Shown: piece by piece, positions 8,423 through 21,892 of the stretch
Numbering within the stretch: the stretch's first letter is position 1
Layout: each line of letters begins with the position of its first letter
Assembly: GCA_032622095.1 (NCBI GenBank)
Contig: CP136065.1
Coordinates: 152,343,577-152,407,576 of the forward strand
Origin: Siphonodentalium dalli
Lineage: Eukaryota > Mollusca > Scaphopoda > Gadilida > Siphonodentaliidae
Direction: 5' to 3'
Length of the DNA: 64,000 bases
Position numbers and translations under genes: made by a program
Notes under the pieces: generated by a model
What the model saw: the letters and a program-made list of their open reading frames with translations, nothing else
What the model was told of the DNA's origin: nothing
Database searches by the model: none

Positions 8423-10321
8423 CAGGGATGTGGCTAGAGGGTTTCCGTTGGGGAGTGTCCACCTTGGGAAATTCCAACTGCACCCACCCCTTGAATCAGA
8501 ATCAGACCAAACACAAGTTTTCCATAATTCCATTTGCGCCCCCTTGCACCTCAGTGCTCTTAGGCCTAATATTAGACCATGGTTCGGTCCGGTGTGCGAA
8601 AATTTTGTAATCTTAACAAGAAAATCGCAAAAATCCTACCATCTAGACTATCCTCAAGCATTCCTAGAGTTGGAAATTTCAAACCTGACAACCCACTTAG
8701 GTTGGAAAATTTACAACTGATGACAATTCCAATGACAATGTTGACCAAATGTATGACAATATTGTTTTCTTAAATTAACTAGCAGTTTTTTTACTTTTGA
8801 CTGACCATGTGGGAGGGACCAGGACACAAGCTTTCCAAGTGTTGGAAATTTCCAACCTGTCACACACCTGCATGAGGTTGGAAAGTTTCCAACTGATAAC
8901 CATTTCAGACCATAATATTTTACCAAAAATAGAAAAATATGCAAATATTGGTCCAAAAAAAATAATTTCCCCCAAGAATGTTTTTGAAAATCAAACTACA
9001 AGAACATTTTCAACCTATTGTTGGTGTGAAATTTCCAACTAATAAAGCCCTATGGAATTAGTAACTCGGCTATACATAGTATGTCGCTCAGTCGGTCTAA
9101 CCAATAGTTCACACGAGATATCTCAATCCCGATCCATAGAGTTTATACATTTATATATTAAGAATAATGTCTCCCACGCTTCGTAACTTGTGAGTTTCTG
9201 ATGTAGGGGCATTGGGGTGCATAATGAGAGAATGTATACATTACATTCTGTATTCTGTTAATGTCAATGAATCACAATCTGAACAGCACACTGACACATG
9301 TATAGTATGACATCGATGAGACGTATATATGATGATTGATCATGCAACATGCTGGACGTACACCACAGGCACAGAACAAATGAATAATGATGGATGAGAT
9401 CTAATCTCTGCTATCTCCATGATTCCATTCCAAGTATTCCAAGAAATTACCCTAGAATATAAAATTCACTAATCCAACACAAAGTATAAACGAATATGGG
9501 AATGAGAAATACCTTCCAATACAAATAATATATTAACCATTTCCATTGTTATTGGAAATGAAACCAAACTGTATATAAATATATAAAGGCTCCAGAATGG
9601 AGACTTCCCATAATGCAACTTTCTATGTTGTTGGAAGTTTTATAAAAGAGTAAAATATAAAATAACACAAAAAGGGAATGATTACTGGTTACCATTTATA
9701 TAGTGAACCACCCATATGGAAAGGGACTTACTTAGTTATGGATGGACACAACTAAAGATGAATAAATATATGGGACGAAATTGGGTTAAAATATCACAAT
9801 ACACAATCAACGAATTGGTACATAAAACACATATTAAACTTACCAATTCGGAATGATTTAGGTCCTGGATGTTTTAATAATAGTAATAGCATTCCATTTT
9901 ACTTAAACCTACATTGTAGTTTAGTAAAGATAAAATATACTTTATGATTTAGACATAACTGTTTTCAAAACGTTCCGTTTGATTATTCTGCACTATCTTA
10001 TTTTAGCGGGAAAGATTACTACGCGGTAATGCGTTAATTTAGTTATTGGGCTGGTTTATATTTGGATTGGGATTGGGCTAAAAGATAAGAACAAGACAGT
10101 CAAGTGAGTTAAGAGTGCTAGGTTGATTAGACAGATTATTAGGTTTAAAACAAATAAGTAATAAGCATGTATAAAATAGAATTAGTATAATTCCTACAAA
10201 ACTTACTTATGCATGTAAATATATCACCGTCACACTAATGTTTTGGAAATATGAAATTTCCAACTGTTGAAAATTTTTACCAAAGTTGGGGGGTGGGACA
10301 CCCCCCGTCGCCACGTCTCTG
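8423..10321. mobile_element. hAT-like non-autonomous element, family A copy 1
   Basis: The ends are CAGGGATGTGGC at 8423 and GCCACGTCTCTG ending at 10321, matching the better-preserved copy at 25778-26470. The flanking 8-mers (catacacg and cacacgcg) are only partly alike. Its 5' third carries several copies of the palindromic motif GTTGGAAATTTCCAAC, typical of this family. The middle (about 9060-10240) is AT-rich with no transposase that I can read. Confidence 0.55.
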
Positions 10322-11279
10322 CACACGCGTATATACATGTATATATATAATACATCAGCGGTTCTGACATCCAATAAAAAATGGAAAGACGTAGTATGTT
10401 GAAACAGACGATACTATTGATGGATCATAACTCGAGCGCTTGAATTGTCACGATCATATCCCCGCGAGATTAGTGAACGGATACCGATGGCCACCCATCA
10501 AGGTGAACACATATCACCAATTGGCGATAAAATATCAGCGCGCTGCCTTCGTCGGATATTTTCCGGTATTATTTATTTCATTGGTCAAGTAAGTCACATG
10601 GGGCATACCTGATATTTTCTTGCTGGCCATGTGTACGCGCCCTTATTGTTATCAACATAATTATCACAAATGAATCATTCCCACTAGAGATATTCCAAAC
10701 TAGACATCTGAATTTTAGGTATTGCTGAATTCCGAAGAGAGAAAGTTCGTGGCTAAGAATACCGTGACATGTTTTGAGCATGGAAATAATTTTAACAAAA
10801 TACGCCAGTTAGCCACTTCCAATTGTACCGAAGCAAAATACAATGCCAAGTTGAGCTTACAAAGAATGTCTGATATACCCCTAATTTCAATGCCAACATG
10901 CTGTCAAATTCTAAGCCGTAACTCATGTGAAAATAATTGGACAGAAACCATATTCGAACTTGGCCTGTATTTTAGCTGGGACACGCACAACCAGCTTTGA
11001 TTCAGATCAAATAATCCAATCAGGATTTATCGGTCGGAAACCGGAATGTTATGAAATCGGTCAATTTCTAAGATCAAATAATCCAAACAGGGGTTATCGG
11101 TCGGGAAAAAATGTTAACGAGCAGTATACTACCAACACTAGTATAGTCTCGCTGTCGGTGCTGAAATATAGGGCCAACCCGAATATTCTTAACAAGTTAA
11201 ATTGGGTATCGTTGGAAAGAGGACACATGTGCAAACGGTAGCGACTCTCCCTACTAGAGACAAAGTTTTAGAATATTGC

Positions 11280-13010
11280 CCAATAAGAGACGATTGAAGG
11301 TTCAGAAATGAATTCTAAGTTGCATTGATCTCATTTCCGCAGAAGCTGTATATCATGCATCTTGTTTCTGCATGTTCTTGGGAGAAATCAATGAAGATCC
11401 GGTAGAGAGAAAACAACCGGACAGAACACCAAATGTCGTAATGCAACGCTCATTTGATTCGTTGTGTGTAAGGTTGGATTTCTGGGGTGGTACATAACTG
11501 TATACTCTGTCCGAGTTCATACCCAAATGGTAGAGCTGGTAATTGGGTCAGAATCTTATACAATTAAACGCCTTAAACAATAATTGGAAGAATGGTAGGG
11601 GAGTGTATATTTGTTGCTGAAGCCGAAGGGCGTAGCAACGTCGTTTGCTTCAACGATATGGCCAAGTACCTGATAAATGATAAGTGGTATGTGGATAATA
11701 AAGATGACATAGAGGAGGAGGCAGACAAAATTGTTGTGGCCGCTGCGATGATGATTAGGGCAAAGTTGCGGGAAATGATATGATAAGAAAACCTACCCCA
11801 CCAGCGAGGAGATAGGGAATATTGACAACAGAAATAAATGGATTCCTCGCCATTTGCAAATGTTTCTTGAGATGCTACCGAACTATCATTATACCCTACC
11901 CTTTTTGGTGTTGGTGTTGAAATGGACCACTTGTTCGGGTCAAGGTTGCTTGTTGATGAACTGTCTACATTGGGGTTTTTAATAACCTATAATGAAGTAA
12001 ACAGGTACAAGCAATCAGTGAGCATTTGGATAGTCATGAGACTACACTAGCTATTGGTGTATTTACCAGATACATTTACTCAGTGGGTAGCCGATAACGC
12101 CGACCACAACATCAGAAGGGCGACACCCCACTTACACCAGATCAAAATTGATCACCCGTCAAAAACGAGCTTCGATTGAAATGAAAAACTAATCGAAGAC
12201 AGGGTGTGCCTATCATACACAATTTGAAACCTATACAAAGCTGGGATTAACCACAATAACGTATCGACCCATTATTGAGTTACAAAATCCATACACACTG
12301 CCTCCAGGGTTGAACACTGTTTTGTTAAGGCATTATGGTTGGCTTTCAAATTGAGCAATAAAACATATACCGAACACATGGAACACATCTTTTCTTCCAA
12401 CTGCTTATAGAACCTTCAACCAAGTCAGAAATTGTTTTTCTACCGATAATAGACCTCAACCCATCAGATGAGTCTTGTTTGTTTCCCACTTTGATTTATA
12501 TTCAGAATCACGCGATAAAGTTGGGAATTGTGACTCCATGCTTGACGTTTGCCAAACCACTTTGGTTGAAAGCGGTTGTGATAATTGACATTGGTTCCTT
12601 GATGAATGGGTCGGGGTTAGATGGGGTTCTTGAAAACGCTTACAACTCAAACGTAGTTGCCATGATGTTTTCTGGGAAGGCATTCTCGCGAGCACTCAAA
12701 TGTCATTTTCTTGTGGCCGGAACTCTCTCACTAATAAGCTACTGGGTGAATTGATCTCTGATGATTCAAATGAAATTACCGAATCGACAGCCGACGACGC
12801 GGCATCAAACGCGACATCAGATACCGAAGTATCTGCAAAATCAAATGTCGAAGTACCTTCAACTCAAATGTCGAAGTACCTTCAACTCAAATGTCAAAGT
12901 ACCTTCGACATCAACTGTCGAATAATCGGTAATCGAAGGAATCGCTGCAAACTGACAGTTTCGAATGGGAGAATATTATTCAGGCTGACGTGAAAGCAAT
13001 AAATGAGATG
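11280..13010 (+). pseudogene. Decayed copy of a multicopy invertebrate gene family of unknown function
   Basis: Coding pieces appear in order but in changing frames with stops: IDLISAEAVYHASC at about 11316, GRSNVVCFNDMAKYLINDKWY near 11629-11690 (inside an open frame 11592-11783), QWVADNADHNIR at about 12079, and a long piece 12485-12754 with GSLMNGSGLDGVLENAY and MMFSGKAFSRALKCHFLV. I recognise these motifs as those of a family repeated in many mollusc and cnidarian genomes (VADN-DHN and SGKA-SRA motifs). I do not know an established function. The absence of introns suggests a retrocopy or a gene carried by an element. A 24-bp tandem repeat lies at about 12845-12905. Confidence 0.55.
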
Positions 13011-13109
13011 TATGAAAAAGTGTTTGATGGTTCCATGTCAATTTCGATTGTTTTCGATTCAATAGAACTGCTCAAATTGAAAGAACAGATAGCTTAGCCA
13101 GAAATCTAG

Positions 13110-16100
13110 AACATCCACAAACTTTGTTAACGGTATATGGAGTATATATAAATGTTAAAATATTTCATTCGAGCTGAGAGTATAGCATATTGGAATCTCC
13201 ATTTAGTAGAAAAATGTTAAATTGTTTGCCGCCACTGGGTAAGAGCACAAGGCTAAGGCTTGCATTTGTAAATGATGCTTGACTTATCCGAGAAATATCC
13301 GTGCTTATACAAGCAATGCAATGGGTTTTTAACATACACAGTTGTATACACGTCGCAACCACAAATCACAAGAACATATGTTGACATGTGAAAGCATATA
13401 AGCACTACTTTAAATGGCTTAGGGGCTAAATAGACCATACACCCAAATAGCCCCAACCCTGGTATGGATAACTTTTTCAGCACACAAACCTAATGGACGG
13501 ACAGACGGACGAACTGATTACACAATACGGCCGTTTTTTTCTTCAAACGAGCGTATAAAAACTAAATTTAGTTGAGATGTGGCTGAATCCTTCTGAAATA
13601 ATGCAGATTGAATGCTCATTGTGTTACCCAGTATACACTTATTGGTTTAAATAAAATTTCGTTAATTTTGGTATTTTGAAAGAAGTGTGTCAAATTACAG
13701 AAGCAGTAACCTTTCAGGAACGAGATAACAATTCTGGTTCTGTAGCTTTGTTTATGTAAGTTTTAGTCTTAATTCGAATTAATACACATATTTTAGAACT
13801 ATATTGTAAATTTTGAACAATTATGAATACAGATCTCCGGAGAAAAAGTTAATTATCAAGCAGTTGTCCGAAAACTAAATCAGGTGTATCATTGAACGGT
13901 CATAAGACTGGCTGGTCGGATAGGTAAGTTCTCAGCCTTACAATTCGTGTATTTACTAATTTTTGTTCTGTAAATTGCAACTCTTGACATACTTTAGATG
14001 AATATAAATTTAGGATCCCAAACATGCCTGTAAATTTTCAAAACATTTCTCTGATAAATGCGGGCTGCAACTCAGCCTGCATGGTACTAGTATGCAGATT
14101 GATTCGAATTTGAAATCCAAGATGGCTGTTGACGGCCATGGTTTTAAACGAATTTCGGAAAAATCGATGGCTACTGTCTGGAGGTTACATTCGTCTGTAA
14201 GGTGTGTCAAAGGATATTGTTGACGGACGCAATGACACACGGACAACGGACGCCAACCCATGACCATAGCTCAAATTTGGCCTCGCCAAGATGAGCTAAC
14301 AGTCTTGCCCATATTTAAAAGAATAGGCTAGAGTTGTGTATGTGTTTACAAAAGCAGCCAAACTATTATGGTACATCTAAGATCCATCCGTCCCCTAAAC
14401 ACATGGTTGGTCAAGGGGGAGGTAAATTTGCAGAAAGGTAGGCCGGGGTGATCCGAGAGGCAAAAAAACGCATTTTTTACAACCTCATTCAATTTTTTTT
14501 TCACGAAAACATTTTGTGCCCAAATTTGACATTTGTAACAGTTTAAAACATATTATAACTACTAAAGCAGTCTAATACACAATGTTTATGTTACTCGGGA
14601 CATCATATGGGCCTTTGTGGAGATGACATTAAGCTATGGCATGTTTCATATAGGATGGTGATGTGAAAAACTTCCTTCCCGACAACATTTGGAAAGAAGC
14701 TTCGAGAAATGTAAAATTGAAATATATAAACTTGTCCTGATGTAACTGTAACTAAGAAATTTAAGCCTAGATCATTGTGTGCATGGAACAAGAGCGAGCA
14801 AATGTCTCAAATAGTAATGTCACTATCAATGGCTAGATTTTAACTGTCATCAGTGCATCAAACTAATCAGTGAATTATTTGCATGTGTATCAACTCAGAT
14901 GATCTGAGATCATCTGTTTGATCTGAGATAATCTGTTACTATCACAACACCTAAAGTATCCAAGTCCGGCATAGTGACTGCTTGCCATTTAGTTAATTGA
15001 AGTTGCTCCCACAAACTAACAAAATTGGTATGGAACAATGCTAGATAATGGGCTGATTGACCAACTAATCAGGAAATTGTTAGAAATCATGGAATTGTGT
15101 GTATCATGTACAATGACCGAGGTTTGAAATATCACCAATTTATAAAATAATATTTCCAATTGCAGCCTGTTAAACATCCTCTCTATATATGTAATTATTT
15201 TCAAAATGTCAACTCTAGTTCAATTGGAGCTTAACAACTGATATATCATGGATATGTCCACAAAATGTCAACAGTGACTCGAAAGTAAAGATTGAGTTCA
15301 CTGTCCTGAGATGTTATCAGCTTAAAATGTATTACAGCCAAAATCCATGGCCAAAACACATGTTTGAATCATGTAATAGCTTGCAGGGGAAAATGATATC
15401 TCACTGGATATGCAGGGGATCAGTCTGGAGTAAACTACATACCCACATATAAGAAATAGTGGGTCTGACGACCTTTCGTTCAGTTTTCATTTCCCAAACC
15501 CGGGATTCCTTGTAATTACCGCCAATCAAAACTTAGCTCCAAGAAATGTGTGCCCCAATAAAAAACTAGTAACATGTCACGTGCTCTCGGTGTGGAAATT
15601 CCGAAGGTGTGGCTAAATGTTGTTAAAATAGTATCCATGACGTCATGTTATACCGGAAGAGAAAATCACAAATCGACAAATAAAGTAGATTGTTGACGAG
15701 CGGTCGAAAGTTTAAAATCAAGAATCACCGGAATTGGGATTACAGGCAACTGTAATTAGGGTACAATCTTTGGAGCTAATAATACGGCTGTGTAAGGTCG
15801 GGAGGGTTTCGGTTGGTTGGTGGTAGAATTGTGTTGCTCTACGCTCGTTTTGGCTGCGGTGGTACTACTGCCGGTACTGGGGAACTGATAGATCGTTTTG
15901 TTATGTCATTTAACTTTTTTTAGTTTTAGCAGATAATCCCGACATTCATGTATTTTTGATTCGTGGCCGTTGATTTGTGTTATTTTTTGACAACATGGGC
16001 GACAAATCACCTGGCCAATCTAAAAAATAATTCGTTCTGAGTCCAAAGATCCACAGACATTTTTTTATAATTTCAAGAAGATCTGTCTTAGTTATTGTAC

Positions 16101-16705
16101 ATATTATTTTGGATCCCGAAAGCTAGCTGTTTCCCTTTGTTGTCAGTAAAACAACCGCCGAACGAAAAGTCACAAACCCTGCAACTATTAATTCCGATTC
16201 TTAGAATCGGCTTCACATGGTTGAAGCGGCCATGACGGCACTGGCACGTGACCATGTTTACGCCTGTCAATCAACTAATTTCATATTTATATTTAGTGCG
16301 GTGTGACGTAATTTGTGGGAAGCCCACAACCGTTCAGAAATGAAAAGTTGATGGGCAGGGGATATGGCAGGGGATATGCTGGGAAAATTATAATTTGTTT
16401 TTGGAAAATTGGATGCATATGCCTTATACAGTAAGTAATAGTAGTGTTTTATGTACATCTATCAGCTTCTGGTGGATTACTGTATTTGTCCACCAAATCA
16501 ATGCATTAGAATGTCCATTTAGGAGTGTCGAATATGATGCAGAAAAACGGCATACCTTACTGCAAATGTTGTACACCCCCATCCTGGTTGGATGCTGATT
16601 TAGTTGAGCTAAAATGCATCAGTACCAACGCTAACGACATGATAAGTAAGCTGTAACATGTAACGGTGCTACAAACATTTGCCTTCAAATGTATGCATGA
16701 TCAGC
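13110..16705. other. No gene seen; scattered old repeats
   Basis: Only short unconvincing ORFs occur. A run at 13494-13540 (GGACAGACGGACGAACTG) is of the kind common in mollusc repeats. A pair of inverted segments around TTAGCTCCAA lies at about 15530 and 15770. The segment at 14205-14295 is listed separately. Confidence 0.5.
14205..14295. repeat. Fragment of a bivalve-type dispersed repeat
   Basis: TTGTTGACGGACGCAATGAC, then ACGGACAACGGACGCC, then CATAGCTCAAATTTGGCC and AGATGAGCTAA: a degraded form of a repeat end I know from bivalve DNA (GACGGACG runs followed by a TAGCTCA...TGAGCTA fold). It is one reason for the mollusc assignment. Confidence 0.4.
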
Positions 16706-17988
16706 CCCGTGGACGTGGTATCGCCAAACCAGAAGGTATCGCCAAACCAGACCATGCGGTTTTGATAAATGAACATAGCTTCCCTCAGATGATTTATATA
16801 TCTCCCAGTTGAATGGTGATATCCACTATTCATAACATAATTTCGTTCGACCCGGTGTGATACAATTTTGAAAATCGCAAAATCCTAGCATCTAGACTGG
16901 CCTCAAGCTTTCCTAGTGTTGGAAATTTCAAACCTGATACCTCTCTGAGGTTGGAAAAATCCCAACTAATAATCATTTCAGTCCACATTTTTGACAGAAT
17001 GTGGTATAATATGGTTTTCCTAAAGTAATTAGCATTTTTATTGGCCATTTGGATGGATTGGGACCATGGTTCGGCCCGGTGTGAGAAAATATCATCTAGA
17101 CTGGCATCAAGTATTCCTGGTGTTGGAAATTTCAGACCTGACATCCCCCACTTAGGTTGGAAAATTTCCAACTGATGGCCATTTCAGTCCAAAATTTTGA
17201 CCAAAAGTAAATATATGCAAATGTTGGTCGGAAACAACAAACCCCCCTAATAAATTGTTCGAAAATCAAACTACAAGAAGAATTTCTAACCTATTGTAGG
17301 TGTGAAATTTCCAACTAATGTTGTGTCAGGTATGAAATTTCCAATTGTTGAATTTTTTTTTTACCTCCCCCCCCCCTGTGGCCACGTCTCTGCACATGCA
17401 TCATCACCCTAAATATGGTCCATGTGCGGCTGTCCGAATGATAATGGGGGTATTTTCAAACAGAAACGGTCAAAATGCAAAGTATATCATCCGCATCTTT
17501 GAATCCCAAATCTGGTTGGCGACATTTCATCGCAGAATCGATATGCGGCTTTGATACCCAAAATTATGGTGGGTACCCACACTTGGTCGCTGATACATGT
17601 AGTATTTTTGCGAACCGCTCTGTATGCTAGACAATTTTATTACTAATTAAACATATATTTTTCTATTCATACACGCATTATCCACAGTCAATGGCTGATA
17701 GTTATGTTTCAAATGAACTACGTAACGTCAAAAAGTGTCTACTATTTATGATAAAATCGGAAATGAGCCGGAATTTCCATTAAATTTATCGGGATGAGAG
17801 CAAGCTATGGTCACTATCGCATTGAGGAAACATTCCACTTTACGAAATTATGTTTTGAATAGTGCTGGATATCACCATTCAACTGGGAGATATATTGATT
17901 CATCTGAGGGAAGCTATGTTCATTTATCAAAACCGCATGGTCTGTTTTGGCGATACCTTCGGGTTTGGCGATACCACGTACAGGGGGT
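16706..17988. mobile_element. Element with ~145-bp terminal inverted repeats
   Basis: Positions 16706-16847 and 17842-17988 are inverted copies, beginning CCCC-TG-ACGTGGTATCGCC and ending with CATAATTTCG inward. In the outer part the phrase GGTATCGCCAAACC occurs twice in direct order. A family A (hAT-like) segment fills about 16855-17394. No transposase ORF is visible. The class is not clear: I see no reliable target duplication. Confidence 0.7.
16855..17394. mobile_element. hAT-like family A, copy 2 (partial)
   Basis: Carries the family's GTTGGAAATTTC...CCAAC motifs and ends GTGGCCACGTCTCTG at about 17394. The left terminus is not recognisable. It lies inside the long-inverted-repeat element. 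Confidence 0.5.
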
Positions 17989-18855
17989 GTGGTGATAATT
18001 TACATGCAGTGATATTTCGGTTGCATCGCTGAAGGTGGAACTATATAGCTTATAGCTTTTACTTCTTATGTAGTTAGTTGTGGTACAGATGGGTTTTATT
18101 TTCAGTTGGAATTCTGGCACGTTGTAACTTTCCATATATTGAAGTGACTGCAAACAAATGTCAGATGTGTGTGAATGCGCCTTTATTTAGTGTAATGTAG
18201 TAGCTACGAATGCTCCCGCAGGCCGCAGCCCAATGTTGGTTGCAATCCCATGTTAGCCAAAGTCCCTTAATGGCCAGACAGCTTATTTGCTTATGTCCAT
18301 GCAAACATTACAACAGATTTTCAACAGAAATTTTTTTGTTTGCATCAATCTAACGAAAACTCTTGAATTGAACGTATCATCATCTTCATTGAATATAGAG
18401 TCTGAATAATTATTAAGAGAAGACAACACCAATGGATTTTAGTACATTTCAGACGTTGAAAATTGGAATAATTCTTAACTAATCACCAAACACCTCAGTG
18501 TATTGGCTCTGACGGGAGTCTTCATTTGTGTAATAATGTTGTGTTATTTTTTTTTTATTGCATGATATACCATATCCCCATATATTACAATGGAGAATAA
18601 AGAAGCCAAATGCACATATTTCAGTCCAATGGAACCAAATGTTGGCATGCTGGCTGATTCACTCAAGCAGGGAACAACCAATTGAAATAGGTCACATTAT
18701 CAACTAGAATGCACTCAGAGAGATGCCAACGTGCGCAAAAATGTAATAACAAATAATTAAAAAATAATTTCACTTTATTTCACTTAATTTATTTATATTA
18801 ATTTAATTTAATGTTAACAAAAAAAGACAATTACAATCTTCAATAATTTTATTTA
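17989..18855. other. No gene seen
   Basis: AT-rich sequence with no convincing ORF and no repeat I can assign. Confidence 0.5.
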
Positions 18856-19023
18856 GGGGATAACAGTGTGGTATTTTGTGATTTCGGAGAGGTACACGGC
18901 GAATATACTGTGGCATATTTAGTTAATGGGCGACGGTGGAGCCGGAGCCCATTAACGGGTATTTGCCACAGTATATTCGCCATGTACCTTTCCGAAATCA
19001 CAAAACACCACACTGTTATCCCC
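18856..19023. repeat. 168-bp fold-back element
   Basis: Arms beginning GGGGATAACAGTGTGGT pair over about 75 bp with a short loop near 18935-18950. A diverged half-copy (GGGGTATAACGTTGTGGTGTT) lies at about 19445-19510, so it belongs to a dispersed family. The 63-residue ORF across it is an artefact of the palindrome. Confidence 0.8.
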
Positions 19024-19510
19024 ATTCTAATGCTCTTCGAACTTAAAAATGTTATTTAGACAAAGAAATGGCTCGTAATTATCAACGAAATGTGCGGCCA
19101 TAGAAAACACTCAGCCAATTCACGACTTTTTGTTTTAAATTTAATGCGCTAGATAAAATATAGTCCCCCAATTACCATCGCTCTTATCGTTAAAAATACT
19201 GATAAACATGAAAAATTGCCACCTCAAAGAGAAATAAATATGTACAACAATTAGTTTTTACATGTACCTGATGTCTTTTTCAGATGTTTACCACTTACAA
19301 ATTGCGGTTTTGGTTTTACCGCGATCTTGAAGTTGAATTGAAACAATGGGAAATTGTTTACTCAATGTGATGTATTTCACGCCGTGTCTGTCGCGGTTTC
19401 ATGACAAGAAATTTGGTCAAATGATATCGAGACACTGACATTGGTGGGGTATAACGTTGTGGTGTTTTGTATTTTCTGAAAGTAAATGTATACAGGGCGA
19501 ATGTATTGAC

Positions 19511-20160
19511 TGTCAATTTTCGACAAAAGCCACATCGCTGGTTTGTTTATATAGCAACGAGCTAGTAACGGAAGTCAGTCCCAACGGCGTCAACTCTATA
19601 ATCTACTCCGTAGCGTCGCCGGCATGTACTGCGTAAGGGTGACGTCATGGAGTGAAATCGGTAGGGTGAAACCAACGTACGAATCTGACTGATCGCCATA
19701 CTGTTGCGCGAGCGCACGTAAAGATACCTGCTCAGGTGGGGATTTGGCTATGGACCTATGACCTAAAACTAATCTCAGCCCAATGTTTCATTGATCAGCA
19801 AGCATGACATGAACATTCTCAAATATATAAAAATATGTGTGAGTGGTTGTCTTTTTAAATTAAAATAATTGTGAAATTTCTTGAATCAAGAAAATTAAAG
19901 TCTCCTCTTACTTCTGAAAAAAAGTTATATCTTACAGAAGTTCTTGGTACCTCAAAACACCGACATATGTTTCATGCCATACAATTATGGTAAATGTGGT
20001 TGCTACAAACAGTTGACTTCCAATGCCTGCATGATTTACAAATTATCGCTGCGTCGTGTTTCATTGTAAATTGAGTTGGCGGTTATTAAATATTGTAATT
20101 CCAGACAGATGTTGATAAAATCCATTTTGATAACATGTTGGAAAAACGTGAAGCCGACTC
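19511..20160. other. No gene seen
   Basis: No ORF or assignable repeat. Slightly GC-richer at 19560-19740. Confidence 0.4.
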
Positions 20161-20162
20161 TT

Positions 20163-20285
20163 AACGCCCAACTTCATTTCAAATCACCAGATCGCATTAT
20201 ATACAACATATTCCATATTTATATCCCATTTGAAAGAGGAATCTCCAAAACATTGTATTATCAACTTATCCGGATTGTATTGTAA
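20163..20285. mobile_element. TTAA family C, partial copy
   Basis: CCCATTTGAAAGAGGAATCT and the following CAAAACATTGTATTATCAAC match the left part of the copies at 22232-22708 and 27007-27461. The terminus is eroded. Confidence 0.4.
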
Positions 20286-20695
20286 ATGCTATTATTATCC
20301 ACCCCTTAACTAACACCATTTCCGATTGGGCAAAAGCCGCCACGTGATACTGAGTCCTGGAAAAAGTCATATCGGACTCCCGAAAGTCATATTGGACACC
20401 CGACTGTACAATATCACTTTTGTATTGGGACTCCGTGACGTCACGAATTAACTCTATTGCGAAAGGAATCGGTGAAATTGTGATGAGCGCGCAACACTGA
20501 TGGATTTTAGCAGACGTTTCACTTCCGCATTGAGTTTTTTTCTCACTCCCGTGTTTACTTTTCTAAATCATGCTTTCTGATGATCAGTATACAGGTTTTT
20601 ATTAGAGAATTAAGTGCCGACAAATATCAAAAGTAACCACAAAAGTTGTATTCCCAAAATTTGGTTAAACATACAGATGGATAATAAAAATGTCA

Positions 20696-20825
20696 TTATA
20701 CAATGTTGTGTACAGTATGAATTTTTCTTGTACTCGTCCAGGTTGTGGTGAAAAGTCATATTGGACTTTTCACCACAACCTGGACTCGCACACGAAAAAC
20801 ACATACTGTACACAACATTGTATAA
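20696..20825. repeat. 130-bp fold-back element
   Basis: TTATACAATGTTGTGTACAG at the left pairs with its inverse ending at 20825; arms are about 60 bp, with the centre at AAAAGTCCAATATGACTTTT. The phrase AAGTCATATTGGAC also occurs at about 20383-20396, outside the hairpin. Confidence 0.8.
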
Positions 20826-20984
20826 CTTAGTAACTTTATATTATTCTCAATGAAAGGGGGAAAACTATATCTCTTATTTTGAATTCTGATGCTTTCTGGG
20901 TTGACAACGGAGGAAGTCTTGGAATGAATTTGAGTATCTCTATCACTCGGAGGACACTCCTAGGCCACTGCTGTTCCGTATTCT

Positions 20985-21083
20985 TGTGGAATATATATAT
21001 TTTCGGCTCCTCTTCCAAATGGTATATAATATAGAATATGTTCTGAATAATGCTATCTGGGTATTCCAAAATTAAGTGGGCCT
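20985..21083. mobile_element. TTAA family C, right-end fragment
   Basis: Ends AAATTAAGTGGGCCT followed by TTAA (21084-21087), as in the other family C copies. The left part is missing. Confidence 0.55.
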
Positions 21084-21176
21084 TTAACCGTTGGCCTGTG
21101 GTCGCTAATAGCGATGTAAAATTCACATGAACTTCAACGACTTCAATAGTGGTTCAAATGAGCCATGTCCGTTTAA

Positions 21177-21632
21177 AGGTACTCAATCCGATTAAGCACC
21201 CATAAATTACTATTTCTTTGGCTTCGGGGGTAAAAAATATTTGATTCGAGTCGAGGAACTCACCCATCAAAGCTCAGAGTGATCAGATATCGATTTTTGA
21301 AATTTGTTAATTTTTAGATCTGGTCCAATTCCACGTACTCAAACGGACAAATTGCGGTGTAAGATGGATAACTCTAAAACCAAGTGGTTATTATTAACAA
21401 TAATAACAACTTGATTTTAGAGTTATCCATCTTACACCCCGCAATTTGTTCGTAATTTGTCCGTTTGAGACGTGGAAGTGGCCCACATCTCCAAAAAATA
21501 AACACATTTCAAAAATCTAAATCTGATCACTCTGAGCTTTGAAGGGTGGGTTCCTCGACTCGAATCAGATATATTTTACCCCCAAAGCCAAAGAAATAGT
21601 AATTTAGGAGCGTCTATTCTGATTGAGTACCT
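21177..21632. mobile_element. TTAA-flanked MITE, family B copy 1
   Basis: Terminal inverted repeats AGGTACTCAATCCGATT and its inverse end directly at TTAA on both sides (21173-21176, 21633-21636), as in piggyBac-type insertion. The whole element is nearly palindromic around 21400 (AACAATAATAACAACTTGATTTTAG). Confidence 0.8.
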
Positions 21633-21892
21633 TTAAAGAGTCAAACTTGGATTCCATGGAAGTCAGTGTCTGATAAATGCGCGCAACGGAGAATAAAATT
21701 TTTGAATTGAATTTTATATATTTTATATAGTGCATGTTTCACAATAAAATATAATTTGTAATAAGTCAAAAATATATTATATAAATAACAGATAAGAATA
21801 TTAACAATATCATCAAACTCAACAACAGTTAACACATTCCAATAATAAGTAACATATCCATTCAAGAAACAACACATATAAAGTTTCTTCCT

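Larger units (their letters stand above)
7935..10642. mobile_element. PIF/Harbinger-like DNA transposon, decayed
   Basis: The ends are inverted: GGGCGCGTACACATG at 7935 and CATGTGTACGCGCCC ending at 10642, followed inward by CAAGAAAATATC on both sides. TTA flanks both ends (7932-7934, 10643-10645), matching the 3-bp target duplication of PIF/Harbinger elements. Inside, 8262-8367 on the plus strand translates as RRWCVRPWATSHMREERG and onward, which resembles the N-terminus of Harbinger transposases. GTAAAA follows and may be an old splice donor. The rest of the transposase is missing, and a hAT-like element occupies 8423-10321. A small hairpin sits at 7957-8018. Confidence 0.65.
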
